64,000 bases of DNA from Pomphorhynchus laevis (GCA_012934845.2 WNNJ02000965.1:148164-212163); one strand, 5' to 3'. Counted from the first letter of the stretch, positions 22,140 through 32,800 are shown. Notes: generated by a model from the letters alone, not told the origin. A program made the numbers and translations.

Positions 22140-23310
22140 ATTTCATATACTTCATACAATACAAAGCATAAAGTTTATTATTCATCTATAAAACTTGTCC
22201 GCTAATAATTTTAAATTTATTTTTAATATTATCGAGTTGATTTATATATTTTACTATTTTCTGCTTGATGTTATTTTTATAGTAACCTAGTTTGAAATAT
22301 GTATCTATAATATTATTTAAATGATTTTGAAGAAAGACAATATCGTTACATATTGTTCCAATTCTTAAAATTTCATTATTTAATGTATTATATTTTATAT
22401 TATATGGTATGCATGAATGCTCATGCAAAAATATGTTTCTTGTAAATTTAAATATGTCATCTTTACGATATAAATTAACAGTAGTTTTAGTTAATGTTAA
22501 TTTAATGTTCATATCTAGATATACACCTTCTTTATCATTATTGTGTTGATTTATATATTTTACTATTTTCTGCTTGATGTTATTTTTATAGTAATCTAGT
22601 TTAAAATATGTATCTATTAAATTATTTAAATGATTTTGAAGAAAGCCAATATCATTACATATTGTTGCAATTCTTAAAATTTCATTATTTAATGTATTAT
22701 ATTTTATATTATATGGTATGCATGAATGCTCATGCAAAAATATGTTTCTTGTAAATTTAAATAAGTCATCTTTACGATATAAATTAAAAGTAGTTTTAAT
22801 TGATGTTAATTTAATGTTCATATCAAAATATATACTTTCTTTATCATTAATATTGGTTTTGTTAAGAATAAGGCTTTCTGGATAAATGTGCTCACTAATT
22901 GAATAAAAATTGCTAGAATTAAATACACATATATCATCAATGTATCGAAGCATATATTTCATATATTTAAATTGTTTAGATTTAGTTTTTACACAGTTAT
23001 GAACAAATTCATATTCTATAAAGCTTAAAAATAAGTCAGCTATAATTGGGCTACTATTACCACCCATTGGAACAACTTTTATTTGTCTAAATATAGATGT
23101 CCCTATTTTTAAATAATTTTGATATTATTAATTAATTTTAGTATATTTCTTGAAAAATATTTATTAAAATTTATTTTTTTTCTACAATATTTCTTGAAAC
23201 GTGTTTTAATTACTTTAAGTATTGTATTCATATAAACAGAAAGTGGTTTTTTTGAATGTTTATTTAAAAGCACTACATATGAGCCATCCAAGAAAGTCAA
23301 TATCATTACA
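22140..23310 (-). mobile_element. Penelope-like element with internal tandem duplication
   Basis: The minus-strand frame of 293 codons (22,186-23,067) starts at GVPMGGNSSPIIADLF and includes the catalytic YIDD (RYIDDICVFN). The thumb-like region of about 98 codons is present twice in tandem and in frame (about 22,245-22,540 and 22,540-22,835), beginning DKE..Y.DMNIKL each time. The N-terminal part lies at 23,109-23,306, interrupted. The catalytic half is well preserved; the copy as a whole is broken. Confidence 0.8.
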
Positions 23311-23330
23311 CAGTATCATAACAATACAGG

Positions 23331-24971
23331 AGTAATCCTGCATTGCTTAGTTCAATTAAGCTTAACAATCCACAAATGCAAAGAGTGATGGAGCAGAACC
23401 ATGAGGTTTCACAATTCTTTTACTATCCGGATTTTTTACGTCAAACAATGGAAATGATTCGTAATCCTACAACTATACAGGAAATTACGAGAAACCATGA
23501 TAGAGCCCTGATTAACCTTGAGAGTTTACCGAGCGGATATAATGTTCGACAGAGAATTTATCGCGATTTTCAAGAACCAATGCTTAATGTGGCACATGAG
23601 CAGTTTGGCGATAACCCTCTGAATACTAATTCTAGCTTATCTAGTACAGCTAACACTAGTCAAGTAGGAACTGCAAATACAAACCCCCTGCCTAACCCGG
23701 GGGCATCTCAGAATACTACATTTCAAATCGATTCGTCTAGATCATATGTATCTAATTCAAACCGTTTAGAGTCGCCTTTGCAATCTACGTCAAGCGAAAA
23801 CACTAATCGGTATTCTACGATGAACCCTCAACAATTATTAGTAGTCGATGCTGAAAATCCTCACATGTTATTCGACATGTTGCGGGCATCCAGTTTTAAC
23901 CCAAATATGGATAATTCTCTCCGCGATCCTGGTATTCTACTTAATCTGCTTAAGATTCTTCTTAATCTGCTGCGTACATATGAATTTATACAGGACGAAA
24001 GACAAAGAGAACAAGTACATCGTGTAATTCATGAGTTTATAAGTCAGTGGCCAATACCTGAAATTTGTGCTCTATGCACAAATACTCGAGCATTGAGGAC
24101 GATTGTACAAATTCTAAAGAACCTAATTCGTCTTAGGGACACATCCCCACAAGTATATTCACAGTTGATATCTTCAAATATAAGCGGTCTAGTCGATAAT
24201 CAAATGAATAGTCAACCTACTTCATCTGATGTGGATTCTATTCGATCACCAAGCAATAGACAAACAGCTTATGCAACAACAGTATTTCAAAATTTACAAT
24301 ACTCAAATCAAGATTATACTGCTTCGTTGTTTCAACCATTAGATCGTCTTCATCTCCAGCAACATCAGCCGACAAATCAACAACCAAACCAAACTCAAGA
24401 ACAACTTTATGCATCCGAACTTGTACAAATGCAGACATTGGGATTCCATAGCTGTGATACTAATCTGGAAGCGCTTGCTGCATCTATGGGGGACGCAACA
24501 TTATCCAGATTACCACTTGCACCATTTTTGAACCTTCCATTTGGAAATTCAAATTGTACTGAAATACAACAAAATATTTTTGGCACTATTCAGACTAATC
24601 CACATGCAATTCAAAACCTTCTAAGTAATAATTTGGCTCAAGGACTTATGAGTAATCCTGCATTGCTTAGTTCAATTAAGCTTAACAATCCACAAATGCA
24701 AAGAGTGAGGGAGCAGAACCACGAGGTTTCACAATTCGTTAACAATCAGGATTTAATGTGTCAAACAATGGAAATGATTCGTATTCCTACAACGATACAG
24801 GAAATTACGAGAAACCATGATAGAGACCTGATTAACCTTGAGAGTTTACCGAGCGGATATAATGTTCGACAGAGAATTTATCGCGATTTTCAAGAACCAA
24901 TGCTTAATGTGGCACATGAGCAGTTTGGCGATAATCCCGGGGGCATCTCAGAATACTACATTTCAAAGTAA
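23331..24971 (+). CDS. Ubiquilin-like protein, intronless, tandemly duplicated
   Basis: The open frame runs 23,343-24,971 (542 codons). Residues about 6-92 form an STI1/heat-shock-chaperonin-binding segment: NNPQMQRVMEQNHEVSQF, LRQTMEMIRNPTTIQEI, RNHDRALINLESLPSGYN and EPMLNVAHEQFGDNP. Ubiquilins use this to hold clients for the proteasome. A low-complexity Ser/Asn/Gln middle follows. A UBA-like segment near residues 359-391 reads ELVQMQTLGF, then TNLEALAASMGD. At 24,651 the sequence restarts: 23,331 onward recurs exactly 1,320 bases later, in frame, and the second unit runs on after this ORF. No ubiquitin-like domain is seen at the N-terminus. The STI1 methionine pattern is retained, but the frame lacks a normal start, so expression is uncertain. 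PLE fragments flank it on both sides. Confidence 0.7.
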   Translation, partial: SNPALLSSIKLNNPQMQRVMEQNHEVSQFFYYPDFLRQTMEMIRNPTTIQEITRNHDRALINLESLPSGYNVRQRIYRDFQEPMLNVAHEQFGDNPLNTNSSLSSTANTSQVGTANTNPLPNPGASQNTTFQIDSSRSYVSNSNRLESPLQSTSSENTNRYSTMNPQQLLVVDAENPHMLFDMLRASSFNPNMDNSLRDPGILLNLLKILLNLLRTYEFIQDERQREQVHRVIHEFISQWPIPEICALCTNTRALRTIVQILKNLIRLRDTSPQVYSQLISSNISGLVDNQMNSQPTSSDVDSIRSPSNRQTAYATTVFQNLQYSNQDYTASLFQPLDRLHLQQHQPTNQQPNQTQEQLYASELVQMQTLGFHSCDTNLEALAASMGDATLSRLPLAPFLNLPFGNSNCTEIQQNIFGTIQTNPHAIQNLLSNNLAQGLMSNPALLSSIKLNNPQMQRVREQNHEVSQFVNNQDLMCQTMEMIRIPTTIQEITRNHDRDLINLESLPSGYNVRQRIYRDFQEPMLNVAHEQFGDNPGGISEYYISK

Positions 24972-25310
24972 TCGATCTGCATCCATTTTTAATCATTTGC
25001 CATTTAATTTAGTCGATTCATCTAGATCATATGTATCTAATACAAACCGTTTAGAGTTGCCTTTGCAATCTACATCAAGGTGTACATGTACATTGTGTAA
25101 TTCATGAGTTTATAAGTCAGTGGATTCATCCCCAGCAACATCAGCCGACAAATCAACAACCAAACTCAAGAACAACTTTATGCATCTGAACTTGTACAAA
25201 TGCAGACAGTGAGATTCCATACTCGTGATACAAATCTTGAAGCGCTTGTTGCATCTATGGAGGACGGTAGAAATGGCTGTAGAACGTATTGAAGACTCTT
25301 GACTTTTATT
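24972..25310 (+). pseudogene. Rest of the second ubiquilin-like unit
   Basis: Continues copy 2 of the tandem duplication with internal deletions and frame changes. Pieces match 23,700-24,050 and 24,350-24,490. It ends with a second UBA-like segment, including codons reading VEMAVERIEDS and a stop near 25,300 (the expected end of a ubiquilin). The first copy has lost this natural end where it joins copy 2. Confidence 0.65.
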
Positions 25311-25344
25311 GAAATTTTTATCTTTCCTTTTATAATTATTTATT

Positions 25345-26390
25345 TAAAAAAATCGTTACATATTGTTGCAATTCTTAAATTTCATTATTTAATGTATTAT
25401 ATTTTATATTATATGGTATGCATGAATGCTCATGCAAAAATATGTTTCTTGTAAATTTTAATATGTCATCTTTACGATATAAATTAAAAGTAGGTTTAGT
25501 TAATGTTAATTTAATGTTCATATCTGGATATACACCTTCTTTATCATTAATATTGGTTTTGTTAAGAATAAGGCTTTCTGGATAAATGTGCTCACTAATT
25601 GAATAAAAATTATTAGAATTAAATACACATATATCATCAATGTATCGAAACATATATTTCATATATTTATATTGTTTAGATTTAGTTTTTACACAGTTAT
25701 GAACAAATTTATATTCTATAAAGCTTAAAAACAAGTCAGCTATAATTGGGCTACTATTACCACCCATTGGAACACCTTTTACTTGTCTAAATATAGATGT
25801 CCCTACTTTTAAATAATTTTGATTAATCAAAATATTTTTGGATTCTATTAATTCAATTTTATCCATATATTTATATTTACTTGATGGTTTAATTTTTGTT
25901 AGATAGGCGTTATAATTATTATAACATATATATGTATATCTTTTTCCGAATATAAGATTAATTAATTTTACTAACGCTTCTTTAATATCTACTAAACCTA
26001 GATTTGTATAAAGCGTACTAAAATCGTATGTATTTATATTTTGAAAATTTATTCCTTTTGTCTGTTCTAAAAATTCTTTTGTAGAATTAATACTGAAATA
26101 GTGTTTTATACCAGTATTAATTTCGATTACCTTGCAATATTTTTTAAAATGTGCTTTAATTACTTTAAGTATTTTATTCATATAAACAGAAAGTGGTTTT
26201 AATGTACATTTAAACGCACTACATATGAACCTAGGTTTTATTGGATTTTTATGTAATTTTGGATTCCAATATAATATAGGTATATTTTTATTATCTAATT
26301 CAACCTTTATACCATTTTTATCTATTATAGAACAGTGACTTGTAATTTTATTTCAATTTTATCCATATATATTAATTTACTATCCATAAT
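25345..26390 (-). mobile_element. Penelope-like element RT, long fragment
   Basis: The minus-strand frame of 268 codons (25,375-26,181) reads TYDFSTLYTNLG, FRQVKGVPMGGNSSPII and MFRYIDDICVFN, followed by the thumb. NPKLHKNPIKPRF lies upstream near 26,240. This wording is that of PLE reverse transcriptases, probably the Naiad-like group widespread in invertebrates. It is cut off at its 3' end next to the ubiquilin-like unit. Broken. Confidence 0.8.
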
Positions 26391-26394
26391 ATAT

Positions 26395-26760
26395 TACTAT
26401 CTATATTTACTATTTTCTGCTTGATGTTATTTTTATAGTAACCTAGTTTAAAATATGTATCTATTAAATTATTTAAATGATTTTGAAGAAAGCCAATATC
26501 GTTACATATTGTTGCAATTCTTAAAATTTCATTATTTAATGTATTATATTATATATTATATGGTATGTTTGAATGATCATGCAAAAATATGTTTCTTGTA
26601 AATTTATGTCATCTTTACGATATAAATTAATGGTAGTTTTAGTTAATGTTAATTTAATGTTGATATCTAGATTTTCTATAATTTAAATTTTTCTATAATT
26701 GTTTTTAGATTTTCTATAATTTAAATCAATTAAGATAAAAAAAATTGAAATTTAAAATAA
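26395..26760 (-). mobile_element. Penelope-like element 3' fragment
   Basis: A further minus-strand piece of the same RT C-terminus, with a tail containing TTTCTATAATTTAAATCAA also found near 47,700. Broken. Confidence 0.6.
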
Positions 26761-27539
26761 ACGTCATTTTTATGAATTGATTATTTACTCATTGTGAAAA
26801 TGAGTTTCTTTGCAATATGAATATTTGCTTCGAATATAAGAAATGACATGATTTACTTCACAGTATAGAATATCGAGTCTTACCTGCACTGTCTCTTAGG
26901 CTGTGTCTACACTGTCTTTTACATATATAATGTAAATATATTTTGTATATTTTATACAAAATTTATTGATACAAAATTTGTTTTAATTGATAATAAATAA
27001 AATATGTTTATTGAAATTCAATATAGTTTTGCAAATTAAGCATTTATATACAATACTTATTAACTTTTTAAAATGTATTTGTTGTTGTATTCGTTGCAAG
27101 GGATATCATATTTATACTTAACACAAGTTGTTTTCGGCTTCCCCGTTGAAAATTCAAAATAATTTCGGTAATTTTATAAAAGCGATTTATATATAATCGA
27201 TTTATATATAATAATCGATTATAAAAATATTTTATATAAATTTTTTTACAATTTATTTTTATATCAAGTTAAAATTTAAATTTAAAATAAAAATTTTAAA
27301 TTTGGTGTGATGGCAAGTGCAGAACAACATTCTTTAAATTGTTCACAATTACGATTCTGATGACGTTGATGTTGTTTATATATTTATTGTATTTATATTA
27401 ATTAATTTATTATTAAATAATAAATTAATAAATTAATTTTAATTTATTAATAAATTAATAAATTAAAAATAAATTATTATTAATTAATTTATTATATTAT
27501 TTAATTTATATTAATTATATTTATTGTATCTTATTCGAG
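26761..27539. other. AT-rich stretch, no gene seen
   Basis: Contains TAATAAATTAAT-type low complexity around 27,390-27,530. No gene or clear element is recognised. Confidence 0.5.
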
Positions 27540-27965
27540 CTTATTCTAATACAAAGTATATTATTACAAACGTCATTTTTATGAATTGACTAATAAATAA
27601 CAGAAGTTGTACCAGAATAAGAATTAGAGGTCATCAGAAGACACTGCTATGCTATCAGGTTTCGGCCCTTAACTCCTCTACCCAACATAGCAGCGGGGCC
27701 AAACACGTACTAATGACGTATTTCCTCTGATGAAATTTCTTGTAAATTTCCATCATCTTTACGATATAAATTTTTAGTAGTTTTAGTTAATGTTATATTT
27801 TATATTATATGATAAATTAATAAATAATTATTTATTTTTAATAAATTTAAGCGTTTAAATTTAATTTTAATATTTTGTTGATTAAACCGATTTGCTATTT
27901 TCCGTTTGACTGTATTTTTATAGTAACTTAGTTTAAAATATACATCTATTAAATCCAAAAATATT
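27540..27965 (-). mobile_element. PLE 3' end with hammerhead-like tail
   Basis: On the minus strand: the CTGCTATGTT stem strand, GAGGAGTTAAGGGCC, GAAAC, AGCATAGCAG, CTGATGA, then CCTCTAAT. It is a copy of the tail also present at 13,060, 13,410, 47,800 and 57,290. Scraps of RT 3' sequence follow to 27,965. Confidence 0.65.
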
Positions 27966-28440
27966 CTTTTTAATAGTTTTTGATTTAATATTGACTTATT
28001 TTCTTTACAAACTTATTTGTAAATTAATTTACGTTGTTCTATTTTATTCGTTGCAGCTCAGTGTTTCTTGTAAAATTAACATTTGAACTTTTAAGCATTT
28101 GAACAAATACTTGGAGCATTATTTGACCTTTTATTGTTTTATTTCGTATTAATTTTTAGAGAAAATAAATAGAGAATTCTAAAAAATACAATCATCGGAT
28201 TCTATTGTTAAAACCGACCTTCCTCGATTACAAAATTAGAGCGTTCATTTTACCAAGTGAAAGTGTTTGACAAGCGTTTGTTGGTTCTATCTTCCTGATT
28301 TTAGGCAATCATTTCCAAACATAAATTTATGACTGTGAAATTTCAATGAAATTTGAATGAGCAAAAGTGAATGCTTCACAAAGTTAGGGATTGAAGTAAA
28401 TGAAGAAATCTATAAATTTGTAAAAAGGAAGGTGAACATA

Positions 28441-28464
28441 ATGAACAAATTATGTGAGCTGTAG
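28441..28464 (+). promoter_or_regulatory. Upstream ORF abutting the M1-like start codon
   Basis: ATG AAC AAA TTA TGT GAG CTG TAG: a seven-codon frame ending one base before the main ATG at 28,466. If it lies in the 5' UTR it could lower initiation or permit re-initiation. The transcript start is not known. Confidence 0.4.
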
Positions 28465-28465
28465 C

Positions 28466-28614
28466 ATGACCGAAGACAATATTCCAACTGCATTAAAATA
28501 CAAACAAGCAAAGCTTCATTCGATGAACGTCCGGTATCCAACACTTTTTATTTGGGCATTTCGTTTTGGAATTTTCATCGGACCAATAATATTTGGAGCG
28601 GTGCTTTTATATAG
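28466..28614 (+). CDS. M1-like gene, exon 1: cytoplasmic tail and membrane anchor
   Basis: The ATG begins MTEDNIPTALKYKQ. A 28-residue, weakly basic tail leads to a hydrophobic segment (about residues 29-48: TLFIWAFRF then GPIIFGAVLLY) and a GTAAAT donor. The exon ends two bases into a codon (AG), and the exon at 37,020 begins with the one base that completes it (C, giving Ser), followed at once by YRLPEAVIPLHYN. A short tail, one signal-anchor helix and then the M1 N-terminal domain is the type II topology of aminopeptidase N and its relatives. The link across the 8.4-kb intron is inference, supported by phase, strand and topology. The reversed left arm has no copy of this exon. Confidence 0.6.
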
Positions 28615-29189
28615 GTAAATATTTGAGAGCTAATCATTACATAATTTATCATAAGATGAATTAACATAAATTACAGATGTAACAATAAATTTGCAGAAAC
28701 TTAATTGTCGTTAAATTTATAATTATAATTGGTCCTTAATTATATCCTTTTGATATTTTTCTTAATTCGCCATTTTTAATTACTTTAAGATTAAAGGAGC
28801 ATATATACTTTTTCAAAATTAAAAGTTTTGCAGTAATATATAATAATATATAAAATATGTAAAATATTTATAAAATATGTATCGTTACATATTTTACTCA
28901 ATTCCATATTATAATTACAATTTGATTTAAACTCAAAAATACATTTTTAATTTCATCAAATATATAATATCTAAACGGTGCCCAGATGTGCTTAGTAAAC
29001 AAGATGATGTGCTTAGTAAACAAATGGTGCATGCCGTATATACATGTGTATCCATTAAGGATCCAACGAGTACAGAGACAATTCAGTAACAACATCTGCC
29101 TAGTGTTTAAGGATGGTCCGCGCAGCAATTCGATCTGGTTAAAAGCGTAAGCCTCAGACAATAAAGCAAAGTGTCGGAAACGCCTTTAT
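28615..29189. other. First part of intron 1, no element recognised
   Basis: AT-rich up to about 28,920, then a patch of mixed composition around 29,000-29,170. An 87-codon minus-strand frame (28,898-29,161) shows no family features. Nothing else is supported. Confidence 0.5.
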
Positions 29190-29310
29190 TCACAATGTCA
29201 CACAGGCAACCGAAACGACCAGTGTGTACCTCATTCTACTGATGAATGTTGCCAGGTACTCATCATTTCGATGCTGAAGTGGTCGTCTAGAAGTGACATG
29301 GTTATTGAAA
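29190..29310 (+). repeat. Dispersed repeat A, divergent copy with compensated stem
   Basis: GGCAAC (29,205-29,210), C, GAAAC, 22 bases, CTGATGA (29,239-29,245), AT, GTTGCC (29,248-29,253). Compared with 5,698-5,745 the stem has changed GC to AU on both sides (GGCAGC/GCTGCC to GGCAAC/GTTGCC) while GAAAC and CTGATGA stay fixed. Confidence 0.7.
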
Positions 29311-29429
29311 GTCGTGAATCAAAGTTAAGTCTATCAAGCAACACCATTTAGTATATATATGTTATGAGCAACGCGCGTAAGTTGCTGGCCTGGATTATCT
29401 AGCAATGCGTTCATATATTTTGATCGTAA

Positions 29430-29620
29430 AACAGAAAACAGGCAAGACAAATATTTCTTTATTTCAACGTTTCGCCTCTCGGCTTCGTCGGGAAAATTGT
29501 AATTAACTTGAACAGTTATAAAAGTTAAGTGTTCGAGTTAATTAGAATTTTCCTGACAAATCCGAGAGGCGTCGAAATAAAAAAATATTTGTCTTGCCTG
29601 ATTTCTTTTTCTGTTTTACG
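29430..29620. repeat. Snap-back repeat with CGACGAA-hairpin-GAAACG
   Basis: Outer ends GGCAAGACAAATATTTCTTT and its complement; arms of about 80 bases, loop about 15. On the minus strand the left arm reads CCGACGAA, hairpin GCC-GAGA-GGC, GAAACG. The right arm has a decayed version. Same plan as the hairpins at 108, 6,218, 32,905 and 44,190. Confidence 0.75.
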
Positions 29621-29754
29621 ATATATTTTCATAATCGAATTGAATAAGATTAAATCTAATTGAATTATACAAATTGAAATATTTATATTCGTTATATAAT
29701 ATTATATAACTTATTTTTTATATATTCGTTCTATAAATACACATGATAACTACA

Positions 29755-29850
29755 CATGTGCATCCACTGAAGCAATTTATCGAGCTATTTGTCAACAATG
29801 TGATGCACAATACATCGATGAAACTGACAGATCATTAAATTTACGCCTAA
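29755..29850 (+). mobile_element. PLE GIY-YIG endonuclease fragment, 5' piece
   Basis: Encodes IYRAICQQCDAQYIDETDRS, the GIY-YIG-like block (C..C...Y.GET.RSL) of Penelope-like endonucleases. The domain is interrupted at 29,850 by the LINE 29,851-32,455 and resumes at 32,456-32,660. Broken copy. Confidence 0.65.
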
Positions 29851-32455
29851 TAATAAAGATTTTCTTAAGCAAAATAATACATGGATAAGTTAAATTAAGT
29901 AAGAAAACAAAAAGAAAACAAGTTATAACAACTTCCTGACTCTTCTGCTGATGTCTTCTACCATCATGGCCTCAGGTTCAGTGAGATCTAAGCCCAACAG
30001 GCAAATCCAAAACGCCGCCCTTCGACTGAACCACACGGGGTCATTAACCCCCCCCCCGAAGAGTCCGATCGAAGCGGACTATGCTGAGTAAACGCGAGAT
30101 GAGCAGCTTAAGAAACCTTAACATTTGCTCTGGGGGACGTCCTATAGAAAATAAGACTTATTCCGAGATAGCCAAGGTGCCCCAGAGGCGCACCTGGGTT
30201 TTTCCTATTAATGACAGATGCTGGGCCCGTTTCAGGGTTCACCTTGCTATCTTTAGAATACGTTTAAGTCTATCCAGGTCGGCTTTCGCTGACCAGTTCA
30301 CCGTAACGGTGAACCCCAGGTATTTTACTCGACTCGTGAAGACAGGGAGGAGTTGATTAATCAAAATGTAGGAGAGGGCAGAGAGTGCTAATCTCTTAAG
30401 CTTTTGATTTGTTGCAGGGGCGCCATGGAAGACAACCACCTGCGATTTGGCGGAGTTTAAAATAAGATTGGACTTAGGTAACTGGTCTTTTAATCTTAAA
30501 AATAAACGGCTGATGTCCGAGACTATGTCTTTGCACATGCGCCCAGAAAACAGGGATGTGATATCATCAGCATATACCACTAGACGTTGTTTGCGTTTAA
30601 ATATTTTAAAGAGTTCAATGGAGGCAGCAAGAAATAAGATAGGAGAGAGGGGAGCCTTGAGGCACACCTGTAATAGGGTAGAACCTACGCGCAACAGGGT
30701 CGTCTTCATAAAATAATCGCTTGGTGTAAAGCAGTATCTCCACCCTGTTAACAATTCTCGCAGGCAACCCGAGGGACCTGAGATAAGAAATCACAAAAGG
30801 AATGGAGATGCGGTCAAATGCAGCAGAAAAGTCAAGGAAAACAGCTACAGTAAGTTGATAACTATTCTCCCGACGAAACTGCTCCACCTCACTAACCGCT
30901 AAATGGACCGAGCGACATTTGACGAACCCATGGAAACCAGGTGGGATTAAATGTCGCCTACTCAGATGAACGCGGATTCTACGCACAAGCGCTTTTTTCG
31001 TAGATTGAGACGAGGGAATTTTGAATCGAAATGGGCCGCAGGTCTTTAGGGCAAAAGACCAAATACTTTTTAGGTATAAAAATTCCCCTACTAATGTTGA
31101 TGCCGGCCACATCAGATGGGGTGGCTAATAACATTGTGACGGTCACCTCCCTTCTTTGTTCTACTGTCAAAAGCTGACAGACACGAGAACAGAGTGTAGC
31201 GACGGATTTGGAGGTGCCCAGAAGAGCCCCCTCCCCAGGCGTTATGAATATCTGTGACAGATAAGGCTCTACTCCTGAAGTCTCCCCAAGGCGGGATTGG
31301 TTGCGGTGATTGAAGTGGCTCTATAATTATGTAGGGATAGTGACTCTTCCAAAACTCTATCACGACCTATACTACCTATCCAACCCAATGCTCTATCGCT
31401 CCAACAGACAAACTTCTCCTTCTTGAATATCTTCCAGAAGGAAGACTGGGATGGATTATGGGAAGCGATGCTAGCCTTATCCTTACCCAGTTGGAACCTA
31501 TACATAGTGCTCCAATATTCTTTCTAAAGAACTGGCTTGGCAGAAACAGAGAGATTTGGGAGACGGAGCAAATATACTAAGGTCTTGAGTTTTGTCGGAG
31601 TGGGACTGAACATGCGACCTTTATAGGTGGGGTTATGTATGGAGTATAGTGGGAACAAATGTGCTTAGGGATGAATCGAGTAATGTCCTGGGGGAGTCGA
31701 ATAGACCGCGTCTCCTGAAGGACTATAAAATCTGCATCTTTACCAGATTGAAGTCTAAGGGCAGAAGCTCCTCCCGAATTCCACTGGAGGATATTCAGTG
31801 AAAAAGGCTCACGAATACTCTGCATTGTGTTAGGTCAGCTGTATAGGATTGTCGCCATCCAGGAGAGAGCTAGAGGCAGAGGGGTTCCCCTCTGCCTGGA
31901 GGTTCACCCTCTGTTAGTGGAGGGGGAACCTCCAGTTAGTGGAGGTTCCCCCTCCACTAACTGGTGGAGGGGGAACCACCACCAGTTAGTGGTGGAGGTT
32001 CCCCCTCCACCACTAACGCTATCCGGAGTGGGCACTTGACCACGGACATAATCTTCATTTTCCGATGAGGCGCTCGTGACCTTATCTTTTAAAAGTTTGC
32101 CAATCTTGATAGGGCGTATTACATGGGTCGAGGCCACCCTCTTTTTGGACTCAGGCACGGCCCGTTGTATTGGAACGACTAGAGAGGAATATAATGCCGC
32201 CATAATATCGGCCGCTATCCCTTCAATTTGTTTTATGACTGATTTCTTGTTGGAATCTAAAATGTGGAGGATGTCCTTACCGGACATGCGTGAGGCCTCT
32301 GTAGAAAAGCTTGCAAAATCTTGTTTTGGCTTGAGTTGTACGAGCAAAACTGTTCCTGTATTTCTTAAACAAATACAGGAAATAATATTCGTTTGATTTG
32401 TTCGCTTTTGATTCTCCGACAGTCACTTTACTCATCGTGTGATGTTGTATGTGTG
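29851..32455 (-). mobile_element. APE-type LINE nested in a PLE, minus strand
   Basis: Flanked by the 12-base duplication ATTTACGCCTAA (29,839-29,850 and 32,456-32,467). The 5' end at 32,455 lies only about 20 bases before an ATG (MSKVTVGESKANKSN, 32,435). The first frame (to about 31,904) is an ORF1-like protein of unknown type ending in a GC-rich repeat tract. Next comes an endonuclease start (SLNILQWNSGGA, then ADFIVLQETRS, 31,577-31,825), a linker, and RT pieces: PKDLRPISI, FLDFSAAFDRIS, TGVPQGSPLS and LVVYADDITSLF (30,239-31,170). At 2.6 kb it is about half the usual length; the endonuclease and the RT C-terminus are shortened and several frameshifts are present. Jockey/R1-superfamily-like; exact clade not resolved. 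Confidence 0.75.
31875..32030. repeat. GC-rich palindromic minisatellite in LINE ORF1
   Basis: Repeats of GGAGGTTCCCCCTCC, CACTAACTGGTGG and AGTTAGTGG in both orientations, so the tract can fold on itself. It is far GC-richer than its surroundings. In the minus-strand frame it codes for Gly/Pro/Ser/Trp-rich sequence (SGGGGTSTTNWWWFP, GGSPSTN). Confidence 0.8.
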
Positions 32456-32660
32456 ATTTACGCCTAAATAATCGTAGGTGTGACATCAACAACGAACGAG
32501 TAACTGATCACGTTGTAGCACATACACTGTCGCATGGAAAAGAATAATGCTTTAATTACACATGTATAAAAACAAAACCAAATAATGCTGAAAGAAAACG
32601 CGCGGAGATGAATGATATAGGTCAATTAATGACAGATAAAACTCCAGGTAATAAATAATA
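32456..32660 (+). mobile_element. PLE GIY-YIG endonuclease fragment, 3' piece
   Basis: Resumes the fragment at 29,755 after the nested LINE: RLNNRRCDINNERVTDHV, then HTLSHGKE, and further on NNAERKRAEMN. These resemble the H...H and basic parts that follow the GIY-YIG block in PLEs. Broken. Confidence 0.6.
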
Positions 32661-32754
32661 AACATGTATTTTTATGGTGCAAAACATATATTTTTTGTTT
32701 TGGATATTTTTCTGAAAATTTTTCAGACAATTTTTAATATTTTTTTTATATTTT

Positions 32755-32800
32755 TTGATATTTTTCTGAAGAAGCCCTAGGTGCGAAACGTAAAAGAAGC
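32755..32800 (+). repeat. Isolated CTGAAGAA-stem-GAAACG module
   Basis: CTGAAGAAGCCCTAGGTGC then GAAACG near 32,767. It has the same boxes as in the snap-back repeats, but the stem is imperfect and no mirrored arm is seen. Confidence 0.45.
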
